A stretch of DNA of 64,000 bases, taken from contig NZ_JAVFVU010000005.1 of NCBI RefSeq assembly GCF_030929615.1, positions 1-64,000 on the forward strand, in the 5' to 3' direction. Shown here one piece after another: positions 17,062-25,935 of the stretch. Source of the stretch: Dyadobacter sp. LHD-138. GTDB lineage: Bacteria > Bacteroidota > Bacteroidia > Cytophagales > Spirosomataceae. Numbering within the stretch: position 1 is the stretch's first letter; every line of letters starts with the position of its first letter. Under the pieces are notes generated by a model. That model saw only the letters and a list, made by a program, of their open reading frames with translations. It was not told where the DNA came from and searched no databases. The position numbers were made by a program, and so were the translations under genes.

Positions 17062-18018
17062 ATGATTGTGACGTCATTAGTTTCCGTTTTGATGCCTGCT
17101 TTCAATTGTGCAAATTATGTACAAGAGGCCATGCATTCGATACTAAATCAAAGTTATCGCCATTTCGAATTATTGATATGGGACGACGGTTCGACAGACA
17201 ATACCCTTGCAAAAATTAAAGAAATACAAGACGAGCGGATCACCCTTTATTGCAATAAAACCAATCTCGGTTATCCGGCCACGATGAACGCATTATTTGC
17301 GGTTGTGAAAGGTGTATTTGTAATGATCCAGGATGCCGATGACTTATCTGATCCCTACCGCATTGAAAAACTCATGCAGACACTGGACCAGAATCCGGGC
17401 ACTGATCTGGCTGGTTCTCATCTGATTAAATTTTATCGAAACAGGAAAGCGTTTAAAATAATATCAGAACTGAATATCAACCAGTTAAACAATTCATTCA
17501 CCGATTACACCCGCCCTGACATAACATTTGGCACCTTACTCATGCGTAAGCATGTGACCAAAATACCTTTTCGCAATCTAAAGTTTGTAACAAGGGCGCA
17601 GGATATCGACTGGCTTTTCCGGGTTTCTGAACAATATCGGTTTATGAATTGTGATGCATACCTCTATTATTACCGTCAGCATCATGAGTCGATGTCAAAC
17701 GCCAACGAAAGGGAGCCGGTTTACAACTATTTCTTTTGGGAATACATTTGTTTGATATCGCAACATCGCCGCGAGAAAGGCATAGACCTTTTGTTACCGG
17801 CTTATGAAAAACAACTTCTCGATTTCCTCAACGCATCCTTTGAAAATAAGAAAAACACCGATCCGAATTTCCGAGAAAGGTATCTGGCCTATCGTGCAAA
17901 ACGGAACGGACAAACGCAGGAAGCCCTTTCGTTCGTTTGGCAGATCATTAAAAATAACCCGCTGAAAAGAGCCGGTTATCAATGTTTATACAAAGTGCTT
18001 TTTTTCAATTTTCGGTAA
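17062..18018 (+). CDS. Family 2 glycosyltransferase
   Basis: This 318-residue soluble GT-A enzyme has the classic N-terminus VSVLMPAFNCANYV, WDDGSTDNT near residues 47-55, and the metal-binding QDADDL near 95. Like other GT2 members it would transfer a sugar from a nucleotide donor to a growing lipid-linked glycan on the inner face of the membrane. A LLMRKHV...DIDWLFRVSEQYRF segment follows in the C-terminal part. It is the first of six consecutive glycosyltransferase-like genes. Donor and acceptor are unknown. Confidence 0.88.
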   Translation: MIVTSLVSVLMPAFNCANYVQEAMHSILNQSYRHFELLIWDDGSTDNTLAKIKEIQDERITLYCNKTNLGYPATMNALFAVVKGVFVMIQDADDLSDPYRIEKLMQTLDQNPGTDLAGSHLIKFYRNRKAFKIISELNINQLNNSFTDYTRPDITFGTLLMRKHVTKIPFRNLKFVTRAQDIDWLFRVSEQYRFMNCDAYLYYYRQHHESMSNANEREPVYNYFFWEYICLISQHRREKGIDLLLPAYEKQLLDFLNASFENKKNTDPNFRERYLAYRAKRNGQTQEALSFVWQIIKNNPLKRAGYQCLYKVLFFNFR

Positions 18019-18027
18019 AAGCAAATC

Positions 18028-19329
18028 ATGAAAATAGGAGTTCTGGCTCAGTATCTGGATACCCGCAGCGACATTCGTACCACACTCGATTTTTTAAGTC
18101 GGGAACACGAAATCGTGGTTTACGTCCGCGGGCCGGAAGTACAAAAAGTGAGTCAGTTTATTAATGACGATATTACCATTGTCCCCATCACCGTGTTCAA
18201 CGGATTCCAGAAAGTGCTGTGTCTGCTCTGGCAATATTTATATCTGATGCTGGGCAAAATGCCTGCCAGTCATTACAATTATTACATGACGGAACATGTC
18301 AAATTACTTAACCCGGCACTTAAAAAATGGCAAAAAACGATTCAATACTTATTACTCAAATTCAGTAAAATACTACCGTGCTTCATTCATTATGATCATT
18401 ATTTACATGGGCTGACATTGATAAAAGCACGCACCAGGCTTCATCCGGACATTGACGTTTTCCTATGTTGTACCGAGATATATCACGACTGGCTGTTTGC
18501 ACAAATTCTTGCGCAGCATAAACCGGTTTGGACCTATGTTTACAGCTGGGATCATCCGTGTAAAATGAAAACCTTTTCAAAACGGACCCATTATCTGGTT
18601 TGGCACGAAGGAATCAAAACCGATCTCATCAAACTTCAAAACATAAATCCCGACAGCATCTATGTTTGGGGTGCAACACAATTTGCTTATATCTTCGATC
18701 ATTTTCAATCGAAATCCAACCCGCCTGTTCCCTATGACTTCCGCTACATTTATCTGGGATGTGCGACGGGTTACGACAAATTGACGAGCCAGGAAGTCGA
18801 CTATTGCGGGCAAATCGCAGCAGTCTTGCAGGATATAGCGCCCGAATGGAAATTGGTTGTCAAACCCTATCCCTTTCAAAAAAATAGTGTCGTGTATGAT
18901 AAACTAGCAGGTTTGGATAATGTCGTCATTGATAAAATCACGGCAAAATCAAAAAATAAGCCGCATGAAAAATACCTGAAAATCCAATATGCCGAAGCTT
19001 TCTTTCATTTTGGCACAACATTGGGTTATGAAGCAGGTTATTTTACCACGCCTTCCTTTCTCATCGACTTGGTTGATCCTCAAAAAGATGCGTTACTACA
19101 CCGATTTGTACATCAGTATCAAAACGTCAGATATCTGAATAATGGCGCAGGGTACAATGTGATCAAAACGAAAAATGATTTGGAAAAAGTACTGCAAAAC
19201 CTTTCTGATCAAACGGCAGATGCAAAATATACGAATGAAAAAATAAGTCAGGTCATGCCGTTGGAATCGTTCCAAACATTGGTCCCTAAACTGGTGTATC
19301 TATTCACTAAAAACGCTGAAACCAGATGA
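18028..19329 (+). CDS. Unrecognised GT-B-like protein of the polysaccharide locus
   Basis: This 433-residue protein has no family I can name with certainty. The N-terminus MKIGVLAQYLDTRSDI and the C-terminal block (WKLVVKPYPFQKN ... YAEAFFHFGTTLGYEAGYFTTPSFLIDL) suggest two Rossmann-like halves, as in GT-B transferases or CDP-glycerol/polysaccharide phosphotransferases. There is no signal peptide and no clear membrane segment. It sits between glycosyltransferases and its stop overlaps the next start (ATGA), so a role in assembling the same glycan is likely. Confidence 0.7.
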   Translation: MKIGVLAQYLDTRSDIRTTLDFLSREHEIVVYVRGPEVQKVSQFINDDITIVPITVFNGFQKVLCLLWQYLYLMLGKMPASHYNYYMTEHVKLLNPALKKWQKTIQYLLLKFSKILPCFIHYDHYLHGLTLIKARTRLHPDIDVFLCCTEIYHDWLFAQILAQHKPVWTYVYSWDHPCKMKTFSKRTHYLVWHEGIKTDLIKLQNINPDSIYVWGATQFAYIFDHFQSKSNPPVPYDFRYIYLGCATGYDKLTSQEVDYCGQIAAVLQDIAPEWKLVVKPYPFQKNSVVYDKLAGLDNVVIDKITAKSKNKPHEKYLKIQYAEAFFHFGTTLGYEAGYFTTPSFLIDLVDPQKDALLHRFVHQYQNVRYLNNGAGYNVIKTKNDLEKVLQNLSDQTADAKYTNEKISQVMPLESFQTLVPKLVYLFTKNAETR

Positions 19330-20249
19330 AACTCATCGCATCGCCCATGGTACCTCTGGTTTCCGCTGAAAATATCCGCCACAGAATTATGCTGCGTCTC
19401 CTAAATGAAACGCGGAAAATTTTCCGGCAACGAATCAGGAGGCAAGCGATCCGCCTGCTGCCCGTTTATGAAATTACGGATAAACAGCAACCCGCCATTC
19501 ATATGTTGGTATGCAGGCGAGACTATGAAATGGCGATTATTTCGGCACTGGTCTTAAATCATCTCGGGAGAAAAGGACACTTTTTCATTTTGCACGATGA
19601 CGGTTCTTTGAACCATCACATTGAAAATTTATTTCAGAAATATTTGCCCGGATCCGTATTTATCAAAAGAGCGATTGCCGATAAGACCGCAGGGCAAAAA
19701 CTTTCGGATTACCCCAATCTGTTCAGGTTGAGACGGGAAAACATCCTGATCTTAAAACTGACCGATATCGTACTTTGGGCGCAAAGTGATCGGATCGGTT
19801 ATATGGATTCAGATATACTGTTTTTCAAATATCCGCTGGAATATATCCAGGTACTAAAAACGGCCTCAAAGACAACCTTTTTTAACCGGGATATCGCAGA
19901 CGCCTACATCTCCGATAAAGCTATCCTTAAAAATATTTACAACATTACGCTCCCGGCTCGCATCAATTCAGGATTGTGGGTGACGGATAAAAAATATTTT
20001 GATTTTGGGTTGATAGAATCATGGTTAGGCCACCCATTCTTAAAGCCGTACTTGTCTGACTACAGGCTCGAACAAACACTTTTTGCCATGCTGGCGGGCA
20101 TGTTTAATACCGAACATTTTCCAAGCGGCTATGATGTAAACTTTGAGAAAAAGCCGGAAATAAGTACTGGTAAACATTACGTTGGCCGTATCCGTTACGG
20201 ATACGAACTCGAAGGACTTATCTATCTCATAAGCAACAAAATAATATAA
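19326..20249 (+). CDS. Putative GT-A glycosyltransferase with DxD motif
   Basis: This 307-residue protein starts at an ATG overlapping the previous stop (ATGA). A basic N-terminal stretch (RKIFRQRIRRQAIR) precedes a core with IHMLVCRRDYEMAI and the metal-binding IGYMDSDILFFKYP near residue 160. LPARINSGLWV further on recalls family 8-like or other GT-A enzymes that work on lipid-linked acceptors. No signal peptide. The exact family, donor and acceptor are unknown. Confidence 0.7.
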   Translation: MKLIASPMVPLVSAENIRHRIMLRLLNETRKIFRQRIRRQAIRLLPVYEITDKQQPAIHMLVCRRDYEMAIISALVLNHLGRKGHFFILHDDGSLNHHIENLFQKYLPGSVFIKRAIADKTAGQKLSDYPNLFRLRRENILILKLTDIVLWAQSDRIGYMDSDILFFKYPLEYIQVLKTASKTTFFNRDIADAYISDKAILKNIYNITLPARINSGLWVTDKKYFDFGLIESWLGHPFLKPYLSDYRLEQTLFAMLAGMFNTEHFPSGYDVNFEKKPEISTGKHYVGRIRYGYELEGLIYLISNKII

Positions 20250-20263
20250 TCCGATTTATACTT

Positions 20264-21319
20264 TTGACACACACGAACCTGACAAAAATCCTGATCTTGC
20301 CAGATGCAGGCCCTAAAAATCCATTTCAGCATCAGATGATAAAATTTCTGATAACGCATGGATTGGTGGTATATCCCGGAAAGAAAAGAAAATGGTTCAG
20401 CATCTATGCAGCCGTAAATAATTCAAAACCCGAAATCGTCTATTTCGACTGGGTTCATAGTTTTATTATTGGCAACAGTCTGCTGAGCAGTTGTATCAAG
20501 TCATTGGTTTTTTGTCTCGAAATCATTTATCTGATTAACATCAGAAAGCTTCCCATCATACATACCGCGCACAATATTCAAAATCATAAGAAAAAATGGC
20601 TGACGTTAGAACATTGGGTATATCGGTTTTTCTTACGAAAGTGTGATAGAATCCGCGTGTATTCAGAAGCGACGAAGGATGAAATCAGTAGTAAATTCGA
20701 TCTGGATCCGTACCGGATTTACATAATCCAGGATGTTCCATTTCATCATTACTATCCCAATGCTATGTCGCGGGCACAAAGCAGAGTAACGCTGGGTGTC
20801 GATCATAACGCCTTCCTTTATCTATTTTTTGGCCGGATAGCACTTTACAAAGGCCTGGAAAATCTGATCCTCTCTTTTATTTCCATGGCCAAACCGGAAA
20901 GCTATCTGATTCTGGCCGGGGAATGTCTGGATCGGAAATATCTTTCGGATTTGCAAAAACTGGCAGGCGGCCACGCAAAAATAATCTGGCACGAGGGATT
21001 TATAAAAAGAGAAGATGTCCAGTATTTTTTCAACGCAGCCGATGTTGTCGTGCTGCCTTTTACCAGAATTGATCACTCGGGTACTGTTGATCTCGCTTTG
21101 TCTTTTTCAAGGCCCGTCATTACCCTGAAAACCAAAGCAATGACTGCTATGCTTCCGCATCAAGACGCTCTGCTTTTCGAAAAACCCGACCAATTGCAGC
21201 ATTGCCTGGTTCAGGTAACGAAGATGAACCTGTCCGCTATCGGTTTGAAGAATTTCAAAACAGCCAATAAGGCAAACCATGCTGATTTCCTGAAATTATT
21301 TCGAATGTCCAAATCCTGA
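20264..21319 (+). CDS. Family 4-like glycosyltransferase
   Basis: This 351-residue protein probably starts at TTG 20264, since the next Met is about 25 residues into the fold (TKILILPDAGPKNPFQHQM). The C-terminal half has FFGRIALYKGLENLI, YLILAGECL and ADVVVLPFTRIDHSGTVDLAL as in GT4-type GT-B enzymes, but the usual E-x7-E acid motif is replaced by the HSGT region. A hydrophobic stretch around residues 75-95 could bind the membrane. Donor and linkage are unknown. Confidence 0.78.
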   Translation: MTHTNLTKILILPDAGPKNPFQHQMIKFLITHGLVVYPGKKRKWFSIYAAVNNSKPEIVYFDWVHSFIIGNSLLSSCIKSLVFCLEIIYLINIRKLPIIHTAHNIQNHKKKWLTLEHWVYRFFLRKCDRIRVYSEATKDEISSKFDLDPYRIYIIQDVPFHHYYPNAMSRAQSRVTLGVDHNAFLYLFFGRIALYKGLENLILSFISMAKPESYLILAGECLDRKYLSDLQKLAGGHAKIIWHEGFIKREDVQYFFNAADVVVLPFTRIDHSGTVDLALSFSRPVITLKTKAMTAMLPHQDALLFEKPDQLQHCLVQVTKMNLSAIGLKNFKTANKANHADFLKLFRMSKS

Positions 21320-21323
21320 GAAA

Positions 21324-22457
21324 ATGAAAATACTTTTCTGCACCAATACATTTGAAAATGTCCTAAACGGACCAGCAAAGTTCGCAGGCTATCTGCTGGA
21401 ATTAAACCGGCTGGATGCTAATGTAGAAATCCGCATCCTGACCGAGGACATTGGCATCGACTCCCGGCATATCGATCAGGCTTTCATATTCCGCTTACAT
21501 TTAGAATTAAACCGTTTCACTAAACCCTGGGGGTTTATTTACAGAATGTTTCCCTATTACAGAGCTTGTCGGGATATCCGGCGGTTGTTTCCTTTTGATG
21601 TAGTCATTTTCAACAACGCCATTACAGGAATTTGGTCTGCCATCCAATTAAAAACACCGGTTTTAGGCATGATCAATGATGATAGCAGCCTTGGCGCCTC
21701 CATCGATAATTTTCAAAAAAGCAGGAAATGGTTTCGTCATTTTATCTTCCGGTTTATGGAGAAACTGGCCTGCTATTGCATGGAAGGCATTATCGTCAAC
21801 TCCCGCTTTTTACAGAATTTAGTATTAAAAGCATACAAACCATGCCCTTCCAAACTGCACCTTTTATACAAAGGAGTTTCCATTGAGGGTTCCCCTAACT
21901 TTGGAAAACTGGATTTGCAATCCCCTGTCAGCGTTCTTTTTGTCAAATCTGATTTCGTGCGCGGTGGATTAAACGACCTGATTACAGCGCTCGGTTTATT
22001 GCCTGAATACAATTTTGAATTACAAATCGTTGGGCCTGGCGTTCAATCTAAAAGAGAAATTTTCAGTCAAAACAAATACCCGAACGTTCATATTGATTTC
22101 ATTGGCCCGGCTCCGCAAACATTGATCAAGGCTCTTATGCGGCAGAATGATCTGTTTATTGTTCCATCTCGTCAGGAAGCTTTTGGTGTTGCCAACCTCG
22201 AAGCACTGGTCAGCGGCATACCTGTAATTTCAACGAATGTCGGTGGCATTCCGGAAGTTCTGAATGATGGAAATAACGGCTGGATGGTCGATCCGGAAAA
22301 ACCCGAAGTATTAGCCAATACCATTCGATATGTCATAAAAAATCCGACAGAAAGATTAGAAAAGCAGAAAAAAGGCTACGCGTTCGTCTGTCAAAATTTT
22401 TCCAAAACGGCCGTTTTAAATCGTTTTCTGGCTACTGTTAATATTTACAGCCTATGA
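21324..22457 (+). CDS. Family 4 glycosyltransferase
   Basis: This 377-residue GT-B enzyme has the GT4 hallmarks. The N-terminus is MKILFCTNTFENVLNGPAKF. The C-terminal nucleotide-sugar-binding part has LFIVPSRQEAFGVANLEALVSGIPVIS, which contains the E-x7-E motif, followed by TNVGGIPEVL. It lies 4 bases after the previous gene and overlaps the next by ATGA. Donor and linkage are unknown; a role in repeat-unit assembly is expected. Confidence 0.88.
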   Translation: MKILFCTNTFENVLNGPAKFAGYLLELNRLDANVEIRILTEDIGIDSRHIDQAFIFRLHLELNRFTKPWGFIYRMFPYYRACRDIRRLFPFDVVIFNNAITGIWSAIQLKTPVLGMINDDSSLGASIDNFQKSRKWFRHFIFRFMEKLACYCMEGIIVNSRFLQNLVLKAYKPCPSKLHLLYKGVSIEGSPNFGKLDLQSPVSVLFVKSDFVRGGLNDLITALGLLPEYNFELQIVGPGVQSKREIFSQNKYPNVHIDFIGPAPQTLIKALMRQNDLFIVPSRQEAFGVANLEALVSGIPVISTNVGGIPEVLNDGNNGWMVDPEKPEVLANTIRYVIKNPTERLEKQKKGYAFVCQNFSKTAVLNRFLATVNIYSL

Positions 22458-23578
22458 AAGTGCTGTTTATTTCAAACAACTGGGCCGACGCACATCAGCA
22501 AACCAGGTTGCATGGTTTGACGCAATCAGGATTTATAATGACCTGTCTCGCTGTTTTTAGAAATTACTATCCCGTCAAATATCCTTTGCTACCGATCTCG
22601 CTTGGAGAAATTGCGCATGCGCATTACGCGAAACGATCGCGAATATATTGGCGACTTTTCATTCAATTATGGAAAAATGCCGACTACAATGACTGCGTCT
22701 ACGTTTATGGTTTCGATCTGTTACTCACAACGGTGATATACAAAACATTTTCAAGGCAAAAAATCAGGATCATTTATGAGATCCCCGACATTCGTGAGCT
22801 TTTTTTCGCAGAAAATATAGCTGGGAAACTGATCAGAAAAATAGAGCAAATCATTATTCCTCATATCGATCAACTCGTAGTTACATCGCCGGAATTTGTC
22901 TCAGAATATTTTACGAAGCACAGAAAAATCTGTGTTAAGCATTATCTGGTTATCGAAAATAAGGTTCATTCCGGTCAGTTACCCGAAGATACCTTTGTCA
23001 ATACCCCGATGAATTGTTTTAATCGTAAGATCAGGATTGGTTATTTTGGCGTGTTGCGCTGTAAAAATTCTCTTAACTGCCTGATTTCATTGGCTGAAAA
23101 GAATCAGTTTGAAATTATTCTGCGGGGCATATTTATGCCTGATACCAGTCCTTTTGAGGAAAAAATCAAAAATTCGAGAAACATCTTTTACTATGGCCCA
23201 TACCAGGTCCCCGAGCATTTGAGAATGATTTATAACAAGGTGGATATTGTCTGGGGTGCCTATCCGTTCTCAAAAAATGAAACCGGCAATCATCTTTGGG
23301 CACGGACAAACCGTTTTTATGAAAGTCTGTTTTTCAAAAAACCGATTATCCTTCAAAAAGGGACAGCCGATGCTGATAAGGCCCGGCAACTTGGGAGTAT
23401 TGCATTGGAAATTGATATGAAAAATGAAGATCAGGTTATCAGAGATCTTTCGACCATGATCACTCCTGATTATTTAAAATCAGCCAGTGCTTTAATGCAT
23501 GATATCACTGAAAATCATTATCAGATCACCACCGAATATAAAAATCTTGTCAGGTGTTTACAGCAAAAGAAATCGTAG
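22454..23578 (+). CDS. Family 4-like glycosyltransferase
   Basis: This 374-residue GT-B-type protein starts MKVLFISNNWADAHQQTR. It has an N-domain DxxDIRELFFAEN-type segment and a C-domain IRIGYFGVLRCKNSLNCLISL, ending in ARTNRFYESLFFKKPII, which keeps the first acid of the E-x7-E motif. It resembles enzymes annotated as GT4 in capsule clusters. The start overlaps the previous stop (ATGA) and the next gene begins inside its last 25 bases. Donor and linkage are unknown. Confidence 0.78.
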   Translation: MKVLFISNNWADAHQQTRLHGLTQSGFIMTCLAVFRNYYPVKYPLLPISLGEIAHAHYAKRSRIYWRLFIQLWKNADYNDCVYVYGFDLLLTTVIYKTFSRQKIRIIYEIPDIRELFFAENIAGKLIRKIEQIIIPHIDQLVVTSPEFVSEYFTKHRKICVKHYLVIENKVHSGQLPEDTFVNTPMNCFNRKIRIGYFGVLRCKNSLNCLISLAEKNQFEIILRGIFMPDTSPFEEKIKNSRNIFYYGPYQVPEHLRMIYNKVDIVWGAYPFSKNETGNHLWARTNRFYESLFFKKPIILQKGTADADKARQLGSIALEIDMKNEDQVIRDLSTMITPDYLKSASALMHDITENHYQITTEYKNLVRCLQQKKS

Positions 23579-24822
23579 CGCGTAAAATCGGCAGAAATGT
23601 GATTTTTCCAATTGTCCTTTTTTCCTTGCTCACAATCGGAAATTATTCTTTTTTCAGGTATTCCGTACAAGGTGTAGAAACAACCTCGTGGGTGCTCCGA
23701 ATCATACCCCATATCAGGTTTGTTATCCCTGTCTGGGTCTTTTTCTATTGCGTATCCATCAATTTAAAGCTCACGTCAAAAATATTGCGGGATCATTTTG
23801 ACGTTGTCGCCGTCGGACTGAGTTGGCTGGTCTCATCAATACTTAGCTTCGATATCTCCAGCTATCTACTTTACGGCATATGGTCCTTATTTTCGCTTTG
23901 CGCCGTCCTCTTATTTATCTCAACGACAGCCCTTATTTCCGAATCACGCGGAGCATTTCTTTTCAGGATTTTAAATGTTTTATGGATCGGTAATTTCGTG
24001 ATCATCCTACTTGATCTCATCAGTATGCTATTCCAGAAGCAAGGAATAATGATGTCCAGTATCCCTTTCTCCTCTAATACATTCTGGGCTTATCCGACAC
24101 TTATCATCGGTATTGTCGCCCTGATAAAAATGAAATTTACCACGGACAGGCTTCTAAAAAGATTATATTATATCAGCATTTTTGCCATTTCCCTGATCGC
24201 CGTTTACTTCTCGGCCAGGCGCAGCCCACTTTTTGTACTCATTTTGACGTCAGTGTTACTCTTTCTACCGCCACGTATTCCCCATATCCTTCTAATCAGT
24301 TTAATTGTGATCTCCTCTTTTTCATTCCTGAATACTACGACCGGTAAAAATATCATCGGTACACTCCCGGATTCTTATTCAAAATACCGGATTGAGAGAA
24401 TGTTTGGCTGGGTGAAAGACCGAAAAGAAACCTCCTATCTCGAACGGAAAAAAATCTGGAATACGTATCTGGACAAATTTTACAGGAAACCGGTTTTCGG
24501 TGAAGGATTATCGGCGGTACACCGAATTACAAAAAGTAACAAAACCAAAACAGAAGGACTTTCAGCGCACAATACCTTTATAGGACTGCTGGCCGAAACA
24601 GGGCTTATGGGTACAACGCTAATGATTATTATTTTGGGAAGGAGTATTTTCTTTTTAAAAAAAGCAGGAAATCCCAATTGGGTGAAAATTTATATTCTCC
24701 TCTTTATCCCAACACTTCTGATCAATTGGGTTGAATACAACCTGATTCCGGGGCAAATATTTTTCTTATATACGATGATTATATGGCTGTTGCCCCGTGG
24801 TCTGCAATACCTTGAGAAATAA
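23554..24822 (+). CDS. O-antigen polymerase/ligase-like membrane protein (Wzy/WaaL family)
   Basis: This 422-residue protein is highly hydrophobic, with about ten to twelve membrane segments. It has a Wzy_C-type motif: the periplasmic loop contains KIWNTYLDKFYRKPVFGEG, then LSAHNTFIGLLAETGLMG. The start is GTG at 23554, which overlaps the preceding gene by 25 bases; GTG at 23599 is also possible. Members either polymerise repeat units (Wzy) or ligate the finished chain to a lipid carrier (WaaL). Because the locus has an ABC exporter and no Wzx flippase, a ligase role is plausible. It is the last gene of the run. Confidence 0.85.
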   Translation: MFTAKEIVARKIGRNVIFPIVLFSLLTIGNYSFFRYSVQGVETTSWVLRIIPHIRFVIPVWVFFYCVSINLKLTSKILRDHFDVVAVGLSWLVSSILSFDISSYLLYGIWSLFSLCAVLLFISTTALISESRGAFLFRILNVLWIGNFVIILLDLISMLFQKQGIMMSSIPFSSNTFWAYPTLIIGIVALIKMKFTTDRLLKRLYYISIFAISLIAVYFSARRSPLFVLILTSVLLFLPPRIPHILLISLIVISSFSFLNTTTGKNIIGTLPDSYSKYRIERMFGWVKDRKETSYLERKKIWNTYLDKFYRKPVFGEGLSAVHRITKSNKTKTEGLSAHNTFIGLLAETGLMGTTLMIIILGRSIFFLKKAGNPNWVKIYILLFIPTLLINWVEYNLIPGQIFFLYTMIIWLLPRGLQYLEK

Positions 24823-25136
24823 TTTCCAGACCTGTGTAAAAAAACAAAGACATGAAAAAATTTCCATGCCCTGTTTCACACTATACACACACTATATTTT
24901 TAATGTCTTTTATATCAAGTCTTAATTCTTTCAATATATCTAATTTGAAAGCACAAAATAACACATTAATGTTATCAGAAAAAAGCTTTCGATTATGATT
25001 TTATTTATCTTAACCCCGAAAACAATCCATTTATTAATTAAAGGCTTAACGAGATACAAAAATACTTTATTGCCAATAAAAAATAAACTTCGATACCTGC
25101 TTACATTCGCATCAATAAACGCATTATCTCAGATCT
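24823..25136. other. AT-rich intergenic region after the polysaccharide locus
   Basis: This 314-base stretch holds no convincing gene, clear terminator or promoter. It contains acacacactata (24885-24896), the same 12-mer found at 6625-6636 at the other end of the export gene run. The small open frame inside it has no support. Confidence 0.5.
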
Positions 25137-25895
25137 ATGGAATCACTTTTAACAACGGACGCATTAATCAGTTTGTTAACACTTACCCTGCTAGAAGTTG
25201 TACTAGGAATTGATAACATCATTTTCATTACTATAGTTGCAGGAAAACTTCCTGTTTCTCAACGAAAAAGAGCTCAAAACAATGGTTTACTCATTGCGTT
25301 ATTGCTTAGAATCGCACTTCTTTTCGGTATTTCATGGGTTATTGGGTTAAAAGAAGACCTTTTGACAATCTTTGGACATGGCCTTAGCGGCAGAGATATT
25401 ATTCTCCTTTTGGGTGGATTATTTCTTTTATACAGCTCTACAAAAGAAATCCATCACAAGTTGGAAGGCGAAACCGAACACATTCCTTCTGCTGAAAATA
25501 CCGTCGCTGGTAAGGCTTCATTAACCTTTGGCAGTGCGCTGGTACAAATCTCGTTACTGAATATTATTTTTTCATTTGATTCGGTGTTAACAGCGGTCGG
25601 ATTGGTAAAAGAAATTCCAATCATGATCCTTGCAGTCATTTTATCAACCTTCATTATGATTGCTTTTGCGGCTAAAATCGGCGATTTTGTAAATAATCAC
25701 CCATCAATTAAAATTTTAGCGCTCTCTTTTTTGTTGATGATTGGTACGCTGTTGGTGGCCGAGGCTTTTCACTACGAAATACCAAAAGGATATGCTTATT
25801 TCGCGATGGCTTTTTCGTTTATTGTTGAATTGTTAAATATGAAGCTTGACAAAAATTCAAAAAATCCCGTTAAGCTACATGAGCGTGCCGAATGA
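25137..25895 (+). CDS. TerC/YkoY-family integral membrane protein
   Basis: This 252-residue protein has the TerC family pattern of seven to eight membrane segments with acidic residues inside them (LLEVVLGIDNIIFITIVAG and, in the second half, LNIIFSFDSVLTAVGLV). TerC proteins are linked to tellurite resistance and, in better-studied members, to manganese efflux that supports exported proteins. A direct role here is unknown. It stands alone between the polysaccharide locus and dnaG. Confidence 0.88.
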   Translation: MESLLTTDALISLLTLTLLEVVLGIDNIIFITIVAGKLPVSQRKRAQNNGLLIALLLRIALLFGISWVIGLKEDLLTIFGHGLSGRDIILLLGGLFLLYSSTKEIHHKLEGETEHIPSAENTVAGKASLTFGSALVQISLLNIIFSFDSVLTAVGLVKEIPIMILAVILSTFIMIAFAAKIGDFVNNHPSIKILALSFLLMIGTLLVAEAFHYEIPKGYAYFAMAFSFIVELLNMKLDKNSKNPVKLHERAE

Positions 25896-25935
25896 AATCG
25901 GTAAATATTTAATAAATAATTAGAATACAAAAAGA

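Noticed and set aside
24995..25213. 72-codon open frame before terC
   Set aside because: AT-rich, no family, overlaps the terC start in another frame; typical chance frame.
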